Positions 34,671-44,337 of a DNA stretch of 64,000 nt are shown one piece after another. Below the pieces are notes generated by a model. It made no database searches, had not been told where the DNA came from, and was given only the letters and a program-made list of their open reading frames with translations. This DNA comes from Ilex aquifolium (Eukaryota > Streptophyta > Magnoliopsida > Aquifoliales > Aquifoliaceae): assembly GCA_951799425.1 (NCBI GenBank), contig OX637397.1, positions 16,452,064 to 16,516,063 of the forward strand, given 5' to 3'. Each line of letters starts with the position of its first letter. Within the stretch, counting starts at the first letter, position 1. The position numbers and the translations under genes are program-made.

Positions 34671-37306
34671 TGATTAGCACTCAAAAGTAGCATATTGTTA
34701 TGCTCTTTTTGGACTAATTATACTTTGATGGAGTTTAAATGATGATATTTTAGGTTCTAAAGTGAAGGAAAGTCCAAAGGCATCCAAGAAGTACATCTGA
34801 GGGACAAATGCCGAATTAACGCAAGACCAAGGGAGCAATGTCAGGAGAATGCAAAGAATGAAGGACAAAGTGTAATAAATGAAGGACAAAGTGTAATAAA
34901 AGCATTTGAAAAATCAGCATGCAAAGCACCACCGTTCACTTGCCCACTTGCCCACTTGCCCACTTGCCTTCCCAAGCCTATAAATAGGCAGCTCTTCTTC
35001 AGCTTTAAAAAGGCCAAACCTGAGGGAGAAATTAAGAGAGTATTTTTTTAGAGAGTTTTTAGAGAGCAAAATTTCTTTCATCTTTTGTAGTTTCCATTTC
35101 AATTCATGTATTGAAGATTTTATGCTTATGTTCTTATGGTAAGAGTTCTTTCTTATAATTGTCATTTCTTTATAGCTTTTATATTTACTTGCTTATATAA
35201 ATATAATGGAAGGCTGAGCCTCCTCTACTAAGTGTTTTCTTTTATGTTTTTATTATATCTTGGTTGTGAATTAAACACCAAGTAGTTAGTGTTTTTCTTT
35301 TATGTATTTTTATCTCTTGGTTGTGAATTAAACACCAAGTAATTATTGCTTTCTTTTAATTTAAGTATTGTTTTCTTTTACTTCCATTGTTGGAGCTTCC
35401 TTCTTCCCCTTAGAGGAGTGAAACTCTTCCACCTTTTTAGTGCTTTACCAAAGTCGGGAAGGGTGGAACGTGATTCACTTGTTCTTTGTCGAAGAACGAC
35501 TCCTTGTTTAGATATTTTACTTTAGAGTATTTTACTTTGTAACACCTTTTGGGGATGAGTACTATTCATCATTCTAGCTTTACCATAGCTATGAAGGGTG
35601 AGTAGTCCTCATTCACTCTTTGGGAAGGGATGATAGATATGTAAAAGATTAATCCGGACATTATGTTTGTGTATCACCTTTATGCTTAAATGTTCTATAC
35701 TCCACTTGATTTTTGGGTGATTGAATGCACCTAGCAAAGTAAAGGTACTTTGTATAATCAACGGATCTTTCTATGATAAATGGATGACTCCTACACGGAA
35801 AGATCCATTGATTCAAGGCAAGTACCCTAACTAACTCTTCATGACAAACTTTCAATGTCCACCATTATAGCACTTCATTCCTATCTTCCGATTAATTTGT
35901 CGTTGACACGGGAGTTAATTGAGTTATAAAGCATAAACATAATGCACCGGATAATCAACTACATATTCTGATTCCCGGACCAACGAGTGTTTGTTACATT
36001 TAATCATCTTATATGTAGTTGATTATCCGGTGCATTATGTTTATGCTTTATAACTCAATTAACTCCCGTGTCAACGACAAATTAATCGGAAGATAGGAAT
36101 GAAGTGCTATAATGGTGGACATTGAAAGTTTGTCATGAAGAGTTAGTTAGGGTACTTGCCTTGAATCAATGGATCTTTACGTGTAGGAGTCATCCATTTA
36201 TCATAGAAAGATCCGTTGATTATACAAAGTACCTTTACTTTGCTAGGTGCATTCAATCACCCAAAAATCAAGTGGAGTATAGAACATTTAAGCATAAAGG
36301 TGATACACAAACATAATGTCCGGATTAATCTTTTACATATCTATCATCCCTTCCCAAAGAGTGAATGAGGACTACTCACCCTTCATAGCTATGGTAAAGC
36401 TAGAATGATGAATAGTACTCATCCCCAAAAGGTGTTACAAAGTAAAATACTCTAAAGTAAAATATCTAAACAAGGAGTCGTTCTTCGACAAAGAACAAGT
36501 GAATCACGTTCCACCCTTCCCGACTTTGGTAAAGCACTAAAAAGGTGGAAGAGTTTCACTCCTCTAAGGGGAAGAAGGAAGCTCCAACAATGGAAGTAAA
36601 AGAAAACAATACTTAAATTAAAAGAAAGCAATAATTACTTGGTGTTTAATTCACAACCAAGAGATAAAAATACATAAAAGAAAAACACTAACTACTTGGT
36701 GTTTAATTCACAACCAAGATATAATAAAAACATAAAAGAAAACACTTAGTAGAGGAGGCTCAGCCTTCCATTATATTTATATAAGCAAGTAAATATAAAA
36801 GCTATAAAGAAATGACAATTATAAGAAAGAACTCTTACCATAAGAACATAAGCATAAAATCTTCAATACATGAATTGAAATGGAAACTACAAAAGATGAA
36901 AGAAATTTTGCTCTCTAAAAACTCTCTAAAAAAATACTCTCTTAATTTCTCCCTCAGGTTTGGCCTTTTTAAAGCTGAAGAAGAGCTGCCTATTTATAGG
37001 CTTGGGAAGGCAAGTGGGCAAGTGGGCAAGTGGGCAAGTGAACGGTGGTGCTTTGCATGCTGATTTTTCAAATGCTTTTATTACACTTTGTCCTTCATTT
37101 ATTACACTTTGTCCTTCATTCTTTGCATTCTCCTGACATTGCTCCCTTGGTCTTGCGTTAATTCGGCATTTGTCCCTCAGATGTACTTCTTGGATGCCTT
37201 TGGACTTTCCTTCACTTTAGAACCTAAAATATCATCATTTAAACTCCATCAAAGTATAATTAGTCCAAAAAGAGCATAACAATATGCTACTTTTGAGTGC
37301 TAATCA
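34671..37306. mobile_element. LTR-ended palindromic insertion (two 1296-bp inverted arms)
   Basis: Arms 34671-35966 and 36011-37306 are inverted copies of equal length; one mismatch was noticed (35798 against 36179). The spacer 35967-36010 is 44 bases. The insert starts TGATTAGCACTC, ends GAGTGCTAATCA and is bordered by GCGTA on both sides (34666-34670, 37307-37311), absent as a duplicate from the other LTR. TG/CA ends and a 5-bp duplication indicate LTR-type integrase. Each arm looks like the U3-R part of an LTR: a TATA box (CCTATAAATAGG) lies 307 bases in, at 34977-34988 and mirrored at about 36989-37000. The short open frames occur twice as mirror copies and resemble no known protein. Confidence 0.88.
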
Positions 37307-37308
37307 GC

Positions 37309-37394
37309 GTACCGGTACGGTATGCCCACTGGACCTCTGCGTACCGGTACGCTCCACCTTCTGGCTGTCGCCGTACCGGTACGCGTACCGGTAC
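37309..37394. repeat. GTACCGGTAC palindrome cluster in the 3' LTR
   Basis: Four perfect copies of the self-complementary decamer GTACCGGTAC start at 37309, 37341, 37373 and 37385, spaced 32, 32 and 12 bases. The first overlaps the right-hand copy of the target duplication of the palindromic insert. Confidence 0.9.
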
Positions 37395-39290
37395 GGTTCT
37401 GCCACTTTTGCCTTTTTCCTTTGTTTTTCACTTCCAATTCATTCAACACACAATCTTTTCCATCCAACACATATTTAATGAAGTTTTTCCCATAAAACAT
37501 GATACATATAAATTCTATTACAAACATTTATATGAATTTACATACCAAAACCAAGTTTTTATAATAATTTTACAAAAACTCAAAATAAAGCCACATTCCG
37601 ACTTTCTTCAACCTTGGGGCTCGAAATGGGAGCCGTCCACCGGTGTAAACCCAGCACCTGAAATATTTTTCCCACAAAGGGTGAGCCACGCTCAATAGGG
37701 TATCTCCTAATGAGACTACTCCCCAACCTATATGCATATGAAATGTTCACATGCCATAAAACAACAATTCATAACATCCCAAGCAAGGAAATATATTCAA
37801 TGATGGAATTTGCAATGCCATGCTATAGAATGAGGTGAGACCCACTCATGCATATCAACCGAGCCCTTCCCGGCTCCTCTACACATGCAAGTGTCAATGT
37901 GTACTAATCCGTCATTTATGTTGTACATCAAATGACATTTCATTCTAGGGTCTTTCTTGGGGTGGATATTTATGGACTTACACCAACGGCACCCAACCGA
38001 CACGGAATTCATGGACTTCCACCAACGGTTCCGCGTACACCGACACACTTTATGGACTCTTATACCAACGGAGTGCGTATCCAATCACCGGGTCTCTCAC
38101 CCGAGGGATAGTCTAGCCCTTCTTGCTACCCCAACCCTAACAACCGTGCAAACCGTGCGACTCGATTAGGTCATCGACCCATCTTACCCGAGCCCACTCG
38201 TCATCCACCATGCGTGGTGAAGACAACCACCATGCACACACACCCACTAAATGCGATGTTCCCGTGCATATGCAATGTGATGCTCCATTGCAACAATATT
38301 ATCATGTTCAATATGCTATGAGTAACACATGAACATTCTAATCACGTTTTACATATTTCATGGAAAAATATAAGCACATAGCATGTCCACAATTCACATA
38401 ATCCAAGAATTACATTAGGTCAATCCCATATACCCAATTCTAGAAATTTCATTTAAAAATTTCTAATTACCAATCCAATTAGAATTGATCTTTACCCATT
38501 TCAATACCCATTTCAACACATTACCAACAATAGGCAAGAGATATACAATCTATCATCCTACCCATTTCATAAAAACATCCTAGATTTGGAATAAACCTTA
38601 GTAGGAGGGAACCCTACTTCTTGTAGTGTGTAGAATCGTCGTGGGAAGCTCCTAGAACTCAAAGCAAGCTTCAATCCTCCACTTCCAACTTTTCGGCCTC
38701 CCAACGTTCGGTGAAAGCCGTCGTTTTTGGTACCCACGCGTAGCCCTCGACGAGGAGAACAACTTTTGTTTTTGGCCCGTGTGGATTTGAGCTCTCAATC
38801 TCCGTAGATCGTAGAGAGAAGATGGAGAACCCAAGCCCTTTCCCTCTCTTCCTCTCTCACGTTGATCGGCCGAACAAAATGGATTTTCTCCCCTTTAAAT
38901 ACTCTTTAAATACTTGGCCTACAACGCGCCACACGGCCCTTATTTCCCGGGTCCGTTTTAACCCCGAAACGATTAAATTTCGCTCCGGTTCAAGTTCAAA
39001 ATATTTTTATTTTAACTTGCCGTCATTTATTTCCCAAAATTTAAAATTTTATTCAGAATTTCGTTTTTGGGTCTCCCGAGGTCCGACCGCCTCGTAAAAC
39101 GCGAAAAATCCGATTAACTCGGAATTCAATGAAATTTAACAGGCTAACTAGATTTCGCGAGACGAATCCAACGGTGATGTTCGTTTCGTCATCCGAGCTC
39201 TAGAAAAATTCAGGTTTACAACCTGTACCATAGTGGCAAATTACATTTTTGCCCTTTTTCGCAAAAGTTCAAATTTTCTCGGGTTTTACA

Positions 39291-39303
39291 TTCTTCCCCC
39301 CTT
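39291..39303 (-). other. Polypurine tract of the chromovirus
   Basis: On the minus strand AAGGGGGGAAGAA lies directly before the 3' LTR start (TGTAAAACCC). It primes plus-strand DNA synthesis in the Gypsy replication cycle. Confidence 0.85.
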
Positions 39304-39384
39304 AAAAGAATTTCGTCCCCGAAATTCACACAAGCATGCACATACAACCACATGCATATGCAACAGTCCTATATCACTAAATGA

Positions 39385-42300
39385 CTATAAGAATGTACCT
39401 CCATCCTCAAATAAGAAAGGATAATTGGCACGTATGGTGTCCTCACGCTCCCATGTTGCCTCTTCCACTCCTCGGTGCTGCCACAACACCTTCACAAGCC
39501 TCACGGTCTTGCCTCGCAAAACCTGATCCCGGCTATCCATGACACGCACTGGCCCCTCCTCAAAGGTTCCATCCGTATCAACGACAAGCTCGCCCCAATC
39601 CACAACATGCGTCGGATCTGGAGTATACTTCCGGAGCATGGAGACATGGAATACCGCGTGAACACCCGATAATGTTGGCGGTAACGCCAATCTGTAGGCC
39701 ACAGTGCCCACTCTCTCAAGTATCTCGAAGGGCCCAATATACCTCGGCGACAGCTTTCCCCGCTTGCCGAATCTGACCACTCCTCTCTTAGGCATCACCT
39801 TCAAGAAGACATGATCCCCCACCTCAAATTCCAGAGGCCGTCGCCGCCTATCGGCGTAGCTCTTCTGCCGGCTTTGAGCCGTGAGAAGACGCTTCCTTAT
39901 CAGATCCACCTTCTCCGAGACGTCTCTTATCAATTCTGGACCCGTAGAGGGTCTTTCTCCAACCTCAGTCCAACAAACCGGAGAACGACAAGGCCTCCCA
40001 TAAAGTGCCTCATAGGGTGTCATCCGTATGCTAGCCTGATAACTGTTGTTATAGGCAAATTCCACTAAGGGTAAATGTTCTTCCCAGCTACCCTTGAGGT
40101 CTAGGACGCATGCCCGTAGCATGTCCTCTAATGTCTGGTTGGTCCGTTCTGACTGACCGTCCGTTTGGGGATGGAAGGCTGTGCTCATCCTCAACTGAGT
40201 CCCCATGGCTCGCTGGAAACTCTCCCAAAAGTGAGCCGTAAACTTGGGATCCCGATCTGATACTATAGATACGGGTACCCCATGCAACCGGACTATCTCC
40301 CTTATGTACAACCTGTAGAATTCCTCCAGAGTGAAGGTCATCCGCACCGCCAAAAAGTGTGCCGACTTCGTAAGCCGGTCCACTATCACCCACACCGCAT
40401 CGTGTCCCCGCGATGTCCGTGGCAAGTGGGTCACAAAATCCGTCGTGACGTGCTCCCACTTCCATTCAGCCACCTCCAACGGCTGAAGCATACCAGCTGG
40501 CCTTTGGTGTTCAGCCTTAATCTGCTGACATGTGAGGCATCTACTGACAAAGTCGCCAATCTGCCTCTTCATCCCGCTCCAATAATACTGGCGACAAAGA
40601 TCATGATACATCTTCGTGCCGCCTGGATGCACTGCAAAACGAGAGCAATGGAACTCCCTGAGGATCTCCTCTCTCAGCTCCGTCGACTGGGGAACCACAA
40701 CCCTTCCCCTAAACCGAAGACTGTCATCCGAGTGAATGGCCCAGCCCTCGTCACCAGTACCCGCCTGCACTCGGTCCCTGATGGATGATAACTCTGAGTC
40801 CTGTCTCTGGGACTCAATCACTCTGCTCAGTAGGGAAGGCGTAGCCACCAAGCTTCCTAAAACACCCTGAGTCCGACCCCGATAATGCAGCCCAAATTGG
40901 CCCACGGTCTCAAGCATCCGCCACTCCCGGGAAGCTACACTAGCTAAGACACCCCGTGACTTCCGGCTAAGTGCATCAGCCACCACATTTGCCTTACCAG
41001 GGTGGTAATGCAAAGTGAAGTCATAGTCTTCTAGGTACTCCATCCACCTACGCTGCCTCATGTTGAGGTCCCGCTGAGTGAAGATGTACTTCAGACTTTT
41101 GTGGTCCGAAAACACCTCAAATTGTTCACCATACAAATAGTGGCGCCAAGCCTTTAAGGCAAAGACAACGGCCGCCAACTCCATATCATGCGTAGGGTAA
41201 TTCTGCTCGTGATTCTTCAACTGTCGAGAACCATAAGCCACCACTCTCCCGGACTGCATCAAGACACAACCCAGTCCGTCCTTGGAGGCATCGCAATACA
41301 CCGTGTAGTTTTGCCCCCTCTCTGGAACAATTAAGATAGGAGCTGAAGTGAGCCTCCTCTTTAGTTCTTGGAATGCCTTCTCACACGAATCATTCCACTC
41401 GAACTTGACCTCCTTCCGGGTCAATCTAGTCATAGGTGCGGCTAGTCGGGAGAAGTCCTCGATGAACCTCCGGTAATACCCTGCCAATCCCAAGAAACTA
41501 CGTATCTCGAAGACTGACCTTGGCCTCTCCCAACTCATAATTGCTTCAACTTTCTCCGGGTCAACTGACACCCCCGAAGCTGACACCACGTGTCCCAAGA
41601 ATTTCACCTCCGTGAGCCAAAATTCACACTTGCTGAACTTGGCGTACAACTGGTGGTCCCTCAAGGTCTGGAGAACAATCCTTAAGTGACCCTCATGCTC
41701 CTCCTCTGTCTTGGAGTAGATCAGGATGTCATCAACAAACACTACGACAAACTGATCTAAATAGCGCTGGAACACCCTATGCATGAGATCCATGAATGCC
41801 GCCGGGGCATTCGTCAACCCAAATGGCATCACTGTGAACTCGAAATGCCCGTACCGCGTTCTGAACGCCGTCTTAGGGATATCTGCCTCCCTAATTCTCA
41901 ACTGATGGTAGCCTGTGCGGAGATCTATCTTTGAATTGACCCGCACTCCCCTCAGCTGATCAAACAGATCATCGATCCTCGGCAAAGGGTACCTATTCTT
42001 GATGGTGACCCGGTTCAACTGCCGATAGTCTATACACAATCGAAGGGTCTTATCCTTCTTCTTGGCAAACAGTACCGGAGCGCCCCAAGGTGAGGTACTC
42101 GGTCTAATAAAGCCCTTGTCCAATAATTCTTGTAATTGGACCTTGAGTTCTTGCAACTCAGCTGGCGCCATCCTATGTGGAGTCATAGAAATGGGCGAAG
42201 TACCCGGATGCAACTCAACGCTAAAGTCCACATCCCTATGGGGAGGTAATCCTGGTAACTCGTTCGGAAAAACGTCCTCATACTCGTACACCACCCGAGG

Positions 42301-42399
42301 TAGACCCAATTCTTGTCTTGCCTCGTCCTCCAGGGTAAGGCTCGCAAGCCAACCCATCAATTGCCCATGCCATCGTGAATCATACACGACTTGAGGCAA
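39385..42399 (-). CDS. Chromovirus pol: RT, RNase H, integrase, chromodomain
   Basis: 1004 residues without a break. Reverse transcriptase is at about residues 90-260, with catalytic FVDD at 221-224. RNase H has D370 (YCDAS), E407, D432 (SDHKSL) and D475 (VADALS). Integrase has an HHCC zinc finger (H584, H591, C621, C624) and the DDE triad D654, D715, E751. A GPY/F-type module ([15 protein letters not shown]) follows. The last 50 residues ([19 protein letters not shown]) are a chromodomain, which in chromoviruses steers integration to marked chromatin. The true pol start is upstream: this frame is the same as gag-protease, separated only by one TAA at 42412-42414, so the Met at 42399 is merely the first Met after the stop. 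All catalytic residues are present. Confidence 0.95.
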   Translation of the reverse strand: MPQVVYDSRWHGQLMGWLASLTLEDEARQELGLPRVVYEYEDVFPNELPGLPPHRDVDFSVELHPGTSPISMTPHRMAPAELQELKVQLQELLDKGFIRPSTSPWGAPVLFAKKKDKTLRLCIDYRQLNRVTIKNRYPLPRIDDLFDQLRGVRVNSKIDLRTGYHQLRIREADIPKTAFRTRYGHFEFTVMPFGLTNAPAAFMDLMHRVFQRYLDQFVVVFVDDILIYSKTEEEHEGHLRIVLQTLRDHQLYAKFSKCEFWLTEVKFLGHVVSASGVSVDPEKVEAIMSWERPRSVFEIRSFLGLAGYYRRFIEDFSRLAAPMTRLTRKEVKFEWNDSCEKAFQELKRRLTSAPILIVPERGQNYTVYCDASKDGLGCVLMQSGRVVAYGSRQLKNHEQNYPTHDMELAAVVFALKAWRHYLYGEQFEVFSDHKSLKYIFTQRDLNMRQRRWMEYLEDYDFTLHYHPGKANVVADALSRKSRGVLASVASREWRMLETVGQFGLHYRGRTQGVLGSLVATPSLLSRVIESQRQDSELSSIRDRVQAGTGDEGWAIHSDDSLRFRGRVVVPQSTELREEILREFHCSRFAVHPGGTKMYHDLCRQYYWSGMKRQIGDFVSRCLTCQQIKAEHQRPAGMLQPLEVAEWKWEHVTTDFVTHLPRTSRGHDAVWVIVDRLTKSAHFLAVRMTFTLEEFYRLYIREIVRLHGVPVSIVSDRDPKFTAHFWESFQRAMGTQLRMSTAFHPQTDGQSERTNQTLEDMLRACVLDLKGSWEEHLPLVEFAYNNSYQASIRMTPYEALYGRPCRSPVCWTEVGERPSTGPELIRDVSEKVDLIRKRLLTAQSRQKSYADRRRRPLEFEVGDHVFLKVMPKRGVVRFGKRGKLSPRYIGPFEILERVGTVAYRLALPPTLSGVHAVFHVSMLRKYTPDPTHVVDWGELVVDTDGTFEEGPVRVMDSRDQVLRGKTVRLVKVLWQHRGVEEATWEREDTIRANYPFLFEDGGTFL

Positions 42400-42411
42400 A
42401 GCATCATGCTT

Positions 42412-43980
42412 TTACCCCTGAAACTTGAAACAAACACCGTCCGGTGTATAGGTAGTGACCCTCTTCCTGTCACAATCAATAACGACCCGATGCGCCGCCA
42501 ACCAGTCCATCCCAAGGATGACATCGAATTCTGACATGTCCATAACCCTAAGGTCCACGGTGAGTAGAATCCCCGAGATCTCTAGCTCACAACCCCGACA
42601 TATCTGATTCACACACACCCTAGCTCCTAGGGGCGAATTCACATATAACGGCTCCTCCAAGGTATCAACCTCTAAGCCCAAATCCCTCACACATGATGCA
42701 GAAATGAATGAATGCGATGCACCAGAGTCAAATAACACTTTAGCCCATAAGCGAGAAAGTAGAAATGTACCCTGAATGACCGACTGGTCCACTGGCTCAG
42801 CCTGAGGTGTAATGGCGTAGACACGCCCCTGGGTCCCCGAAGTCCCGGCCTGCATGCCCTGTCCTCGGCCTCGACCCATGCTTTGGCCCATCTGGCCCGA
42901 CTGTGGAGTCCCCGCTCGAAAAGTGGTAGGGGCCTGAGTATTGTCCTGGAACTGATACTGGCTTCCCTGGCCCATGGTGGGGTAGGGAGGAACAAGGTGT
43001 GTCTGCGACTGTCCCACTGATGACTGGGACTGAGGTGTCCCATAGCTCTGGGATCCTTGCCTCTGCGGACAATCCCGCTTCATATGCCCCGGTTGGTGGC
43101 AATGGAAACATGTCTTCTGGCCTGCCTGGTGGGTAGTCCTGAAGTTTCTCCCGCCCTGGGAAAATTGACCTTGGCCTTGGCCTTGATAGCCTCGGCCCTG
43201 TCCTTGTTGTCCTTGTGGAGTAGAAGTCCGCTGCTTCTTCCCCGAACTAGAAGAAGAGGATTGGCCCTCCTTCTTCTTATCCTTAGCACCCGCCTCACGG
43301 ATGCTTCGAGCATCGTCAACCTCCCTCTCAATGGCCATAGCTGTCTCGACCATAGAGTCCAAGTCTTGCAGGCGGAGGCCCACAATCTTTCCCCGGATGG
43401 ATAGCTTCAACCCATCCTCGAACCTTCTTACCTTGGCCATATCCGTGGCCACGTAATCATCAGAAAATCGGGCTAATTCGGTGAACTTAGCCACATACTC
43501 CATCACCGTCATTGACCCTTGCTTCAAATCTAGAAACTCTCGGGCCTTTGCATGTCGAACGGCCGTTGGGAAATATTTACCCATGAAGAGCTCCTTGAAC
43601 TCTCCCCATGTCATGGCCTCTAAGTTCTTCGAGGCCGTCACCCAATCCCACCACAATTGGGCTTCTCCTTCTAGCTGGAATGCAGCTAGCCTTATCTTAG
43701 TAGCGTCTGAGGTGACCTCCATCGCCCCTAAGATCTTGTTGACTTGCCGGAACGAATGGTCGGCCACCATAGGGTCCGCCCCTCCCATGAAGACTGGAGG
43801 TTTGTGTGCTTTAAACAGTTGGAGGTTACTCGCGCCTCCATGTCCGGCCTTTGCACTAGCTTGTGCAACTGTAGCCGCCATCATGCCCATGGTTTCCGTA
43901 AACGCTTGTTGATCGAAGACCGGTGGTGGTTGGTTATTGTTCCGCCCACCGCCTCGATGTCCTCTTCTTCCACTTGCCAT
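42412..43980 (-). CDS. Chromovirus gag-protease
   Basis: 522 residues starting MASGRRGHRGGG, typical of Del/Tekay gag. The retrotransposon gag domain is at about residues 75-200 (LEGEAQLWWDW, WGEFKELFMGKYFP). A Lys/Ser linker and a Gly/Gln-rich region precede a CCHC zinc knuckle (C291, C294, H299, C304), which binds the genomic RNA. The aspartic protease follows, with its active site DSGAS at 418-422 and ILGMDWL near the end. The start is the first ATG after a leader of about 350 bases from the primer binding site. The frame ends at TAA (42412-42414), beyond which the same frame stays open through pol. The stop is either a recent mutation or a readthrough point. Confidence 0.95.
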   Translation of the reverse strand: MASGRRGHRGGGRNNNQPPPVFDQQAFTETMGMMAATVAQASAKAGHGGASNLQLFKAHKPPVFMGGADPMVADHSFRQVNKILGAMEVTSDATKIRLAAFQLEGEAQLWWDWVTASKNLEAMTWGEFKELFMGKYFPTAVRHAKAREFLDLKQGSMTVMEYVAKFTELARFSDDYVATDMAKVRRFEDGLKLSIRGKIVGLRLQDLDSMVETAMAIEREVDDARSIREAGAKDKKKEGQSSSSSSGKKQRTSTPQGQQGQGRGYQGQGQGQFSQGGRNFRTTHQAGQKTCFHCHQPGHMKRDCPQRQGSQSYGTPQSQSSVGQSQTHLVPPYPTMGQGSQYQFQDNTQAPTTFRAGTPQSGQMGQSMGRGRGQGMQAGTSGTQGRVYAITPQAEPVDQSVIQGTFLLSRLWAKVLFDSGASHSFISASCVRDLGLEVDTLEEPLYVNSPLGARVCVNQICRGCELEISGILLTVDLRVMDMSEFDVILGMDWLAAHRVVIDCDRKRVTTYTPDGVCFKFQG

Positions 43981-44337
43981 CTACACACACGTCAAATGGC
44001 AATGGCACACTAACTTAGTATCCCGAGGTAGGGACCAAAGTTAAAACATTTATAATTTTCTCATCGTCTCACTAGTAGAGCGTATGCCTCTAATAGTAGA
44101 CATTTATTCTTTGAACTTTCCCGTTCATTTGCTTTCCCACTCCCAAGGTTAAGTTCTCTAACCCTAGTGTGTCCATTTTCCATATACAGTCTATCACGCA
44201 TATAATACACATATCACATATCACATAACATGTAGCAATTTAAGCACAGAACATGTAATGTACAATGTATGCAATGGTCTAGACCCATGCCCCATCAAGC
44301 CCTAGGTAAATCGCATACCTATGCTCTGATACCAAGC
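43981..44337 (-). other. Untranslated leader of the chromovirus
   Basis: Non-coding sequence between the primer binding site and the gag start. No conserved structure was recognised by eye. Confidence 0.6.
44323..44334 (-). other. Primer binding site of the chromovirus
   Basis: GCTCTGATACCA on the plus strand, i.e. TGGTATCAGAGC on the coding strand, three bases inside the 5' LTR. It matches initiator Met-tRNA. Confidence 0.9.

Larger units (their letters stand above)
34362..39290 (-). repeat. 3' LTR of the chromovirus, interrupted
   Basis: It starts TGTGACGCCCC and ends GGGTTTTACA on the plus strand. Without the palindromic insertion at 34671-37306 and its duplicated GCGTA it is about 2.29 kb and collinear with the other LTR. 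It includes three approximate repeats around ACCAACGG (about 37970-38080). Confidence 0.9.

Noticed and set aside
34698-37279. Six short open frames in the palindrome arms as genes
   Set aside because: They are mirror copies within LTR-like non-coding sequence, without domains.
34671-37306. The palindrome as a sequencing or assembly artefact
   Set aside because: Missed-adapter reads can create false palindromes, but here the flanks are not mirrored, both ends are TG/CA, a 5-bp duplication borders them, and the sister LTR shows the empty site. Read-level proof is still needed.
40282-40788. Plus-strand open frames opposite the chromovirus coding region
   Set aside because: They are antisense shadows of gag-pol, whose domains and catalytic residues are clear on the minus strand.
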